43,930 nucleotides of DNA from Bryobacterales bacterium (lineage in GTDB: Bacteria; Acidobacteriota; Terriglobia; Bryobacterales; Bryobacteraceae): contig SHUI01000005.1 of the NCBI GenBank assembly GCA_009697455.1, positions 1 through 43,930 of the forward strand. Direction: 5' to 3'. The position numbers were made by a program, and so were the translations under genes. Below are positions 9,700 through 16,473 of the stretch, piece by piece. The notes under the pieces were generated by a model. It was not told the DNA's origin and did not search any database. It saw only the letters and a list, made by a program, of their open reading frames with translations. How positions within the stretch are numbered: the first letter of the stretch is position 1; each line of letters opens with the position of its first letter.

Positions 9700-10917
9700 A
9701 TGAAACGCGTCGCAATAACGGGTCTGGGGCTGATCACGCCAATCGGCGCCGGCAGGAAGGTGTTTTGGGAGAGGCTCCTCGCGGGTACCAGCGGAATAGC
9801 AACGGTCGCCTCTTTCGATAGTTCGGTTTTTCCGGTCCATCTGGGCGCGGAGGTGAAGGAGTTCGATCCAAAGCAGTTCGTCCGGCGCGGCAAGCTGGAG
9901 GAGATGGGCCGCGGATCGCAACTTGCTATCGCCGCCGCGCGAATGTCGATCGAGGACTCCGGCATCGAGATCAGTTCTTACGACTCGGGCCGCGTGGGCG
10001 TGTCGATGGGCACAACTTCTGGTGAACCTCGCCTCGTCGAGCGCTATAACGACGTTCGCAAGGCCGAAGGGCTGGAAGCAATTCCTGGCGACTTTCTTCC
10101 GCAGTATCCCTGCAACGTCATCCCCAGCAACATCGCGGTCGAGTTCGGTCTCCATGGCCCGTGCATGATGATTCCGACTGCCTGCGCCGCCGGCAATTAC
10201 GCCATCGGCTACGGCTACGATCTGATCCGGACCGGCCGGGCGGACCTGATGCTCGCGGGCGGAGCGGACGCATTTTCGAGAATCACGTATCAGGGGTTCT
10301 CGCGGCTCGGTGCGATTGCGCCCGAACGATGCCAGCCGTTCGACAAGAACCGGAAGGGGATGGTTCCGGGCGAAGGCGCGGCGGTCTTGATATTGGAGCC
10401 GCTTGAAGACGCTCGCGCTCGCGGCGCCAAGATTTACGCCGAGGTTCTGGGCTACGGAGTCAGTTGCGATTCGCATCACATGACGGCGGCGCACCCGAAG
10501 GGCGATGGCGCAATTCGGGCCATGGCGATGGCGCTTGAAGGCAGCAAAAAGACGACTGCCGACGTCGATTACATCAGCGCGCACGGCACCGGCACGCCCA
10601 CCAACGACAGGGTAGAGTCCATCGCTGTCCGTACGCTGTTTGGCGATCGTGCTGGGAAGGTTCCGATGAGCTCCATCAAGTCGATGCTCGGCCACACCAT
10701 GGGTGCGGCGAGCGCGATCGAAGCCGTTGCTTGTTCGCTTGCGCTCGATACCGGCGTGATTCCGCCTACGGTCAACTACGAGACGCCGGACCCCGAGTGC
10801 GATCTGGACTACGTTCCGAACTACGCCCGCACCACCAATCCGCGCGTAGTCTTGAATAATGCGTACGCGTTCGGCGGTAACAACGCGTCGCTTTGCCTGG
10901 CGAGGTACGAAGCTTGA
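9700..10917 (+). CDS. Beta-ketoacyl-ACP synthase, FabF-type (catalytically complete KS)
   Basis: A 405-residue condensing enzyme of the FabF/KSalpha family. The complete triad is visible: nucleophile Cys162 in TACAAGN, His295 in SAHGTGTPTND and His332 in MLGHTMGAAS. It would catalyse decarboxylative condensation of malonyl-ACP with an acyl primer on the ACP encoded just upstream. Its stop overlaps the start of a second, degenerate ketosynthase (TTGA), the arrangement seen for KSalpha/chain-length-factor pairs of type II polyketide and aryl-polyene pathways. The start ATG has AGGGGA about 11 bases upstream. A housekeeping FabF role is less likely because of the neighbours. Confidence 0.92.
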   Translation: MKRVAITGLGLITPIGAGRKVFWERLLAGTSGIATVASFDSSVFPVHLGAEVKEFDPKQFVRRGKLEEMGRGSQLAIAAARMSIEDSGIEISSYDSGRVGVSMGTTSGEPRLVERYNDVRKAEGLEAIPGDFLPQYPCNVIPSNIAVEFGLHGPCMMIPTACAAGNYAIGYGYDLIRTGRADLMLAGGADAFSRITYQGFSRLGAIAPERCQPFDKNRKGMVPGEGAAVLILEPLEDARARGAKIYAEVLGYGVSCDSHHMTAAHPKGDGAIRAMAMALEGSKKTTADVDYISAHGTGTPTNDRVESIAVRTLFGDRAGKVPMSSIKSMLGHTMGAASAIEAVACSLALDTGVIPPTVNYETPDPECDLDYVPNYARTTNPRVVLNNAYAFGGNNASLCLARYEA

Positions 10918-12119
10918 GTTCACGGGTTGTAGTCACGGGCGCCGGTGTCATTTCTTCAATCGGCGCGGGGGCGGATGACTTTGAACGTGGCCTGTACGCA
11001 GGCACTACGGGTGTCGGTCCGAGCCAGTTGTTCGGAGAGGGCGCAACCACAGCGGAGGTACGCGACTTCGCGCCCCAGAATTGGCTTGGCCCCAAGGGCC
11101 TGCGGGTGCTCGATCGCAGCGCACGCCTGGTTTGCGTATCGTCACATATGGCCTTATGCGAGGCGGGACTCTCGCAGGCGGACGCCGCGGAAGGGGATCC
11201 GGGTCTGGGTCTGATCTGCGGCACTATGTTCGGGAGCCTTCACAGCATCACTTCGTTCGACTGGAGCGGTCTCACGGAGGGGCCGAATCTGGTCAATCCG
11301 ATGGCATTTCCAAATACGGTTATCAACTCTCCCGCCGGTCATGCGGCGATCAAGCACAAGCTGCGAGGCGTCAACTCCACGATCTGCGCGGGCCTCGCGT
11401 CCGGGCTTTACGCGATGCACTACGCCGCCGAATTCCTCCGATTCGGCCGTGCCAAAGCGCTTCTCGCCGGTGGAGTGGAAGAGTTGTGCGAAGAATCGTT
11501 CCTCGGCTTCCGTAAGATGGGCGCGGCCTCCGCGAGCGGTTCCATCAGGCCATTCGCAGCGGACCGCGATGGCTCGGTGTTGGGTGACGGGTCGGCACTC
11601 TGGATGCTCGAAACGGAAGACGCCGCATGCGCCCGGGGGTTGAGGCCGGTCCTCGAAGTGGGAGGTTTTGGATCCGCGCACGACGCGCACAGCACGAGCG
11701 CTTTCGATGTGCGGGCGGATGGCGCGACTTCGGCAATCCGCCAGGCGCTGGCCGCTTCCGAAATCGGACCGGAGCAGATCGCGTGTATCATTAGTGGCGC
11801 TAGCGGCAGCAGGGCTGGCGACTTGATGGAGGCCCGCGCGCTCCGCAACGTGTTTGGCGACCTGCTCGGAGGGATTCCCGTATCCGCTCCCAAAGCGGCG
11901 TTCGGAGAAGGACTCGGCGTGTCCGGCGCGTTCTGCGCTCTTGCAGGGGGACTGGCTTTGCACCGCCAATCGGCACCGCCGACGGCCGGCTACAAGGAAT
12001 CGGAATTCGGGCTGCGGCTTTCCGCTGAGGCTCAGCCGTTCCAGGGGAAGCACGTTTTGATTAACGCATTCGGGTGCGACGGAAATAACGCCGCGCTCGT
12101 CCTGAATTTGAGAACCTAA
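10914..12119 (+). CDS. Ketosynthase-like protein lacking the catalytic triad (chain-length-factor-like)
   Basis: About 401 residues with a full thiolase-fold KS architecture (N-terminal VVVTGAGVISSIG, the LLAGGVEEL strand, C-terminal NAFGCDGNNA). Aligned with its neighbour and with actinorhodin-type KS motifs, the nucleophile position is Leu161 (AGLASGLY against TGCTSGLD). The first His motif HGTGT reads SGASG, and the second GH motif reads GEGLG. Loss of all three argues for a non-condensing partner that shapes chain length in a KS heterodimer. One caution: Cys158 lies three residues upstream, so a local gap could alter the assignment. The TTG start at 10914 overlaps the previous stop and has GAGG eight bases upstream; an in-frame TTG at 10893 is the alternative. 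The gene is not decayed, since the frame is intact. Confidence 0.85.
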   Translation: MSSRVVVTGAGVISSIGAGADDFERGLYAGTTGVGPSQLFGEGATTAEVRDFAPQNWLGPKGLRVLDRSARLVCVSSHMALCEAGLSQADAAEGDPGLGLICGTMFGSLHSITSFDWSGLTEGPNLVNPMAFPNTVINSPAGHAAIKHKLRGVNSTICAGLASGLYAMHYAAEFLRFGRAKALLAGGVEELCEESFLGFRKMGAASASGSIRPFAADRDGSVLGDGSALWMLETEDAACARGLRPVLEVGGFGSAHDAHSTSAFDVRADGATSAIRQALAASEIGPEQIACIISGASGSRAGDLMEARALRNVFGDLLGGIPVSAPKAAFGEGLGVSGAFCALAGGLALHRQSAPPTAGYKESEFGLRLSAEAQPFQGKHVLINAFGCDGNNAALVLNLRT

Positions 12120-12123
12120 GACT

Positions 12124-12408
12124 ATGGCTGACGAATTCGACAAAAAACTATTACCGGAAATCGTGCAAGACACGGTTGCCATTTCTCTTGGTATGACCTT
12201 CAAGAGCTTCGAGATGATGAAGGATCCCATCGGAAGCTTCACCGACGTTACCGGTGCCGTACAAGCTCTGTTCACGCTGCCGGCCGACGTAGCCGGAAAG
12301 GGCTTGCAGGAAAAAGCTCAGGCCGTTGCGGCTAACGTGTTGGAAAAGGCCGCCGGTCTTATGGAGGAGTGCAAGACCGCGGGGCAGAAGTTCACGGACG
12401 GGAAGTAG
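12124..12408 (+). CDS. Small alpha-helical protein of unknown function
   Basis: A 94-residue protein with no signal peptide, no cysteine motif apart from a single Cys near residue 83, and no family I recognise. It is rich in Ala, Lys and Glu. The second half (about 55-90) looks like one or two amphipathic helices, loosely reminiscent of phasin-like granule-binding proteins, although I cannot support that assignment. It lies four bases after the KS-like gene, and its stop shares a base with the GTG start of the HMGR homologue, so it is clearly part of the operon. Plausible roles are a scaffold, a carrier partner or a lipid-surface protein. Confidence 0.75.
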   Translation: MADEFDKKLLPEIVQDTVAISLGMTFKSFEMMKDPIGSFTDVTGAVQALFTLPADVAGKGLQEKAQAVAANVLEKAAGLMEECKTAGQKFTDGK

Positions 12409-13592
12409 TGGCCGCCGAGTTCGGACCGTCGGATCTACTTCCTCGCCTGAAGGATCAGGGCTACGACGCGGAGCGCGTGGGACGCCGCAGGTCCTGGGTC
12501 GAGCGAAAGACGGGCGCCGCGTTCGAGCACATCGGACGCATGTCGTTCGATTCGGAGTTGACGCGCGGCAACATCGAGAATCCCATCGGCGTTGCGCAAG
12601 TGCCGATGGGAGTCGCCGGGCCGGTTCTGATTCACGGCCAGCACGCGCAGGGGATGTTTTACGTGCCGATGGCGACAACGGAGGGAGCGTTGATCCGCAG
12701 CTACGAGCGCGGAATGGTAGCGCTCACCAAGGCCGGCGGCGTTCAGACAGCGGTGCTCGCGGACGAAAATCAGATTGCGCCGACGTTTTTTTTTAACGAC
12801 GTGTCCTCCGCGAGCCGCTTCTCCGAATGGGCGCCGGCCAACTTCGGGCACATGCAGGAAGCCGCCAGCCATACCACGAGCCACGGTAAACTGACGGCCA
12901 TCAAGTGTTATCAGGTCGGAAGGCAGGTGCTTGTCAATTTCGGCTTTTTCACCGGCGATGCTCAAGGCATGAACATGATCGTCAAAGCCGCGGACGCTGC
13001 CTGTAAGTGGATCGAGAAGAACTTCCCGATTTCGAGCTACTTCATTTTCAGCGGAATGTGCTCCGAGAAGCGGCCCTCGGGTTTCCTGCTCACGCGAGGG
13101 AAAGGGAAGCGGGTGACGGCCGGCGCGTTGTTGCCGCATGACGTCCTCAAGATGTACCTGCATTGCACGGCCGAACAGTTGTTTCGCGTGTGGCATTCCA
13201 CTTTGATCGGCCATCTTCACGCGAATGCGATCGGCTACAACGCCCACTACGCAAACGGGCTCACGGCGATCTTCATCGCTACCGGGCAGGATGTTGCGAA
13301 CGTCGTCAACGCGTCGTGCGGCATCACGTACTTCGAATTGCAACCCGAAGGCCTGTTCGTCAGCGTAACGCTGCCCGCGCTTACGGTGGCTACAGTCGGA
13401 GGCGGCACGGCTCTGCCCACACAGCGGGAGGCGCTTCAAATGATGGACTGCTTCGGCAACGGAAAGGCGAAGAAGCTCGCTGAGATCGTCGCCGCGGCGC
13501 TGCTTGGCGGCGATATTTCGATGGGGGCCGCCATCACAACCGGCGAGTTTGTGGCGGCGCATGAGCACTACGGGAGAAATCGGCCGAAATGA
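12408..13592 (+). CDS. Hydroxymethylglutaryl-CoA reductase homologue (class I-like)
   Basis: About 394 residues covering the HMGR catalytic domain without a membrane domain. Conserved blocks run in order: ENPIGVAQVPMGVAGP (CoA/pantetheine site), PMATTEG with catalytic Glu92, GDAQGMNM (dinucleotide binding), SEKRPS with Lys221, GYNAHYAN, ATGQD with Asp295, GGGT, and AAHEH with His385. All four catalytic residues therefore appear present. The family reduces HMG-CoA to mevalonate in two NAD(P)H steps. No HMG-CoA synthase or mevalonate kinase gene is in the window. Its place between ACP/KS genes and a ketoreductase suggests it may reduce another pantetheine thioester, perhaps ACP-bound; this is inference. 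The GTG at 12408 was chosen because it overlaps the previous stop; the downstream gene overlaps by ATGA. Confidence 0.85.
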   Translation: MAAEFGPSDLLPRLKDQGYDAERVGRRRSWVERKTGAAFEHIGRMSFDSELTRGNIENPIGVAQVPMGVAGPVLIHGQHAQGMFYVPMATTEGALIRSYERGMVALTKAGGVQTAVLADENQIAPTFFFNDVSSASRFSEWAPANFGHMQEAASHTTSHGKLTAIKCYQVGRQVLVNFGFFTGDAQGMNMIVKAADAACKWIEKNFPISSYFIFSGMCSEKRPSGFLLTRGKGKRVTAGALLPHDVLKMYLHCTAEQLFRVWHSTLIGHLHANAIGYNAHYANGLTAIFIATGQDVANVVNASCGITYFELQPEGLFVSVTLPALTVATVGGGTALPTQREALQMMDCFGNGKAKKLAEIVAAALLGGDISMGAAITTGEFVAAHEHYGRNRPK

Positions 13593-14287
13593 GCGTGGTG
13601 CTGGTAACGGGCGGGAGCCGTGGAATTGGGCGGGCGATTGTCGAAGAGTTTAGTGGAGCCGGGCACAAGGTCGCGTTTACCTACGCAGGGAACACGGCCG
13701 CCGCTCAACTAGTGCAGGCGGCGGCTTATCAGGCCGACGTCCGGGATTTCGCCCGGGCGCAGGCAGTCGTCGCCGAGGTCCAGGCCTCGCTTGGCCCTAT
13801 CGACGTACTGGTCAACAACGCCGGAATCAAGCGCGACAGCGCGCTGCACAACATGGCCCCGGAGGTGTGGCAAGAGGTAATCGACACCAATCTGACGGGA
13901 ACGTTCAACTACACCCGCGCGCTGATGAAGGAGTTGATCCGCCGCAACGGCGTGGTCATTAACGTCACGAGCGTTAGCGGAGTTATCGGCATGGCCGGGC
14001 AGACTAACTATAGCGCCTCGAAGGCTGGCGTCATCGGATTCACGAAGGCTCTGGCCCGCGAAGTGGCCCGCTTCGGTGTTAGAGTAAACGCGATCGCTCC
14101 GGGCTTCATCGACACGGACATGACGGCGTCCATTGACGAAAATGCGCGCAAGAAGCTCTACGCGCAGATTCCTCTAGGCCAGCCGGGAACAGCCAGGCAG
14201 GTCGCCCGGGCCGCGGTTTATCTGGCGAGCGAAGATGCGGCATATATTACCGGCCAAGTCTTGACGATGGACGGAGGCCTCAGCTAA
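13589..14287 (+). CDS. FabG-like 3-oxoacyl-ACP reductase (SDR)
   Basis: A 232-residue classical short-chain dehydrogenase/reductase. The cofactor motif TGGSRGIG is at the N-terminus and NNAG is at about 82. The catalytic Ser128, Tyr141 and Lys145 (YSASK) are present, followed by the PGxxxTDM loop and a C-terminal GQVLTMDGG typical of FabG. It is slightly shorter than FabG (about 245) because the region around residues 38-48 is compact. It would reduce the beta-keto group made by the ketosynthase on the operon's ACP. The start overlaps the HMGR stop by four bases. Confidence 0.92.
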   Translation: MSVVLVTGGSRGIGRAIVEEFSGAGHKVAFTYAGNTAAAQLVQAAAYQADVRDFARAQAVVAEVQASLGPIDVLVNNAGIKRDSALHNMAPEVWQEVIDTNLTGTFNYTRALMKELIRRNGVVINVTSVSGVIGMAGQTNYSASKAGVIGFTKALAREVARFGVRVNAIAPGFIDTDMTASIDENARKKLYAQIPLGQPGTARQVARAAVYLASEDAAYITGQVLTMDGGLS

Positions 14288-14299
14288 GGTACAGCAGCC

Positions 14300-15868
14300 A
14301 TGCCCACAATTTTCGGCCGCGACTATCCGGAGCAATACGATGTCATCATAATCGGGTCCGGCATCGGCGGCCTGTTTTGCGCAAACCTTCTGGCGAAAGA
14401 GAAGCTCAAGGTATTGCTGCTCGAGCGTCATTACATGCTGGGCGGGTTCTGTTCCACGTTCCGGCGCAAGGGCTTTATTTTCGACGCTGCTACGCACTTC
14501 TACCCTCTCCTAGGCAATCCCACAACCATGACCGGGAAGTTGCTGGGTGACCTGGGCATTTCGACCGAGTGGGTGAAGATGGATCCAGTCGACCAATTCC
14601 ACCTTCCCGGGCTTCCAACCTTCGCGGTGCCCGCCGATCTTGCCGAGTACATCGCCCTCTTGAAAAAGTGGTTCCCAAGCGAAGCTGCGGGCGTCGATTC
14701 CTATTTCGCCGAACTCCGCCAAGCCTATCTCTACGGTCTTCTCTATTACTTCAAGGGCGTCGACAACGATCAGGCCGAACGCTTTGAGCGCTTTACGGTA
14801 ACGGAGAAGCTCAACCAGCATTTTCATGATCCGCGCATCCGGGCCATCCTCATGGCCGATACTCCACACTGGGGATCGCTGCCGGACCGCACCTCCTTTC
14901 TTTTCGATGCGATGTTGAGGCTTGCTTACTTCCTGGGTAATTACTATCCGGTGGGCAGCTCTCAGAAATTCGCCGACGATCTCGGGAGGGCGCTCGAACA
15001 GAAGGGCGGACGAATCCTCAAGTGCGCCGCGGCCGACAAGATTCTGGTCGACGGCGCGGAGATCAAGGGTGTGAGGCTTCACACCGTTTCGAAGCGCGCG
15101 CCGGAGACGTATGAGTTCAGGGCGCCCATTGTCGTCTCGAACGGAGATGCATTGCATACCTATGAAACTCTGATCGGCGAAGAACACGGCGGCCGCTGGG
15201 CCATCGATCACCTGAAGACGCTGAAACCCAGCTACCCGTGCTTCCTTGTCCATCTCGGTTTGCGCGGCATGGATCCGCACCAACTCGCCGCCGCCGAAGG
15301 CTACTACTGGAGCTCATACGACCCGGGCGACGCGATCCGCAACGTCTTCAAGATTTTCATCCCTACGCACTTCGATCCCGCCATCGCGCCGCCCGGCTGC
15401 CAGATCCTGATTGTCCAAAAACTTATCCCGTTTCGGATTGAAGAGATTCACGATTGGGCCGCACATAAGGCTCAGGTCGAGGGACAGATCATGGCGCGGC
15501 TGCGGGAGATTCTGCCGGGAATCGACAATCACATCGTGGTGAAACTGAGCGCCACGGCTATGACATCGTACCGGTTTACGGGCAACTGGCAGGGCGCGAT
15601 GCTTGGATGGGAGATGTCTCCGGGGCAATTGGGCGCGAACCGCCTGCCTACATCCACGCCCTTCGACAACCTGCATCTTGTGGGACACTGGACCCAGCCC
15701 GGGGGCGGCATTACGCCCGTGATCGTGTCGGCGCAACGAGTGGCGCGCAATATTCTTAGTGGCAAGGAGAGCAGCCGCCAACTGGCTGCCGATTACTTTT
15801 CGTTCAGGGCCGGCCATTCAGGGCGGCAAGCCATGGGCGCGGGAGCGCCTAAAGGGGGATCACCATGA
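14300..15868 (+). CDS. CrtI-like FAD-dependent desaturase/isomerase
   Basis: A 522-residue flavoprotein with an N-terminal Rossmann dinucleotide motif (GSGIGG, residues 19-24), the ERHYMLGGFCSTF substrate-loop block, and a C-terminal HWTQPGGGITPV motif. Together these place it in the phytoene desaturase / carotenoid isomerase / retinol saturase superfamily. It would oxidise, saturate or isomerise double bonds in a hydrophobic chain. No phytoene synthase is nearby, so a carotenoid role is not supported locally; an acyl or polyene chain made by the same operon is the more economical substrate. It starts 12 bases after fabG and overlaps the TetR gene by ATGA. Confidence 0.85.
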   Translation: MPTIFGRDYPEQYDVIIIGSGIGGLFCANLLAKEKLKVLLLERHYMLGGFCSTFRRKGFIFDAATHFYPLLGNPTTMTGKLLGDLGISTEWVKMDPVDQFHLPGLPTFAVPADLAEYIALLKKWFPSEAAGVDSYFAELRQAYLYGLLYYFKGVDNDQAERFERFTVTEKLNQHFHDPRIRAILMADTPHWGSLPDRTSFLFDAMLRLAYFLGNYYPVGSSQKFADDLGRALEQKGGRILKCAAADKILVDGAEIKGVRLHTVSKRAPETYEFRAPIVVSNGDALHTYETLIGEEHGGRWAIDHLKTLKPSYPCFLVHLGLRGMDPHQLAAAEGYYWSSYDPGDAIRNVFKIFIPTHFDPAIAPPGCQILIVQKLIPFRIEEIHDWAAHKAQVEGQIMARLREILPGIDNHIVVKLSATAMTSYRFTGNWQGAMLGWEMSPGQLGANRLPTSTPFDNLHLVGHWTQPGGGITPVIVSAQRVARNILSGKESSRQLAADYFSFRAGHSGRQAMGAGAPKGGSP

Positions 15869-16473
15869 GTAGAGGGGTTCTTAGCGCCGAGGAGCAACGT
15901 GAGGTACTGGACGGCGCGGTGAAGTTGATTTCCACGCAGGAACTTTCCGCGATCACCCTTGAAGGGCTCAGCAAGGCCTGCGGCGTTCCGGCGTTTGATA
16001 TCGTTCGTCAATACCATTCGAAGGAAAACATCCTCCAGGCCGTGCTCGAGCGTGAACTGGAATTGATCGCCGGCGCCGTGGCTTCCCCGGAGCTTCGTTT
16101 TCCGGGTGAAACGCTTAAAGACGAAATCGAAGTTCTGGCCAAGGTCATGTTGGGCGAGTATCGCAGCCGGCTGAAGTTCATGGGTAAGATGCTCTCGGAA
16201 GCGATGAGGAACCCCGAGATCGGCGCGCTTTTCTACAAGACGTTTATCGAGCAGGGCCGTCTGCTTTTTACCGAGTTTCTCAACACCCGTAAGGCCCTGG
16301 GAGAACTTCGTGAGGACGCGGATGTGGAAGCGGCAGCAGCCATGTTTCTTTCCGCGCTCACGTTTATCCTGCTTGTTGTAGAATTGTTTGGCGGTAACAA
16401 GGTCGAGGCGCTTGATGACGAGCGTCTTGTGCGCGAAATGACAGACGTCTTCTTGAGAGGGGTCAGATCATGA
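15865..16473 (+). CDS. TetR/AcrR family regulator
   Basis: A 202-residue protein with an N-terminal helix-turn-helix (about 15-62, ITLEGLSKACGV followed by a helix with QYHSKENIL) and a variable all-helical ligand domain. It is embedded in the operon, overlapping both neighbours by four bases, rather than divergently placed. It probably controls this operon in response to an acyl or pathway intermediate, by analogy with FadR/FabR-type TetR proteins. No clear palindromic operator was found upstream of 7599. Confidence 0.85.
   Translation: MSRGVLSAEEQREVLDGAVKLISTQELSAITLEGLSKACGVPAFDIVRQYHSKENILQAVLERELELIAGAVASPELRFPGETLKDEIEVLAKVMLGEYRSRLKFMGKMLSEAMRNPEIGALFYKTFIEQGRLLFTEFLNTRKALGELREDADVEAAAAMFLSALTFILLVVELFGGNKVEALDDERLVREMTDVFLRGVRS

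Noticed and set aside
9511-10923. Long open frame on the minus strand opposite the ketosynthase
   Set aside because: It is antisense to a clear KS with intact motifs, has no recognisable domain and reflects GC-rich third-position bias.
11154-12275. 373-codon minus-strand open frame opposite the KS-like gene
   Set aside because: Shadow of the plus-strand gene; low-complexity Arg/Ala-rich translation.
12435-13568. 377-codon open frame opposite the HMGR homologue
   Set aside because: The plus strand carries all HMGR motifs; the antisense product has no domain and no ribosome site.
12408-13592. Reading the HMGR homologue as proof of a mevalonate pathway
   Set aside because: No other mevalonate gene is present in the window and all neighbours are ACP-pathway genes; left open instead.
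14300-15868. Calling the CrtI-like gene a phytoene desaturase
   Set aside because: No phytoene synthase or other carotenoid gene nearby, and the superfamily covers many substrates.
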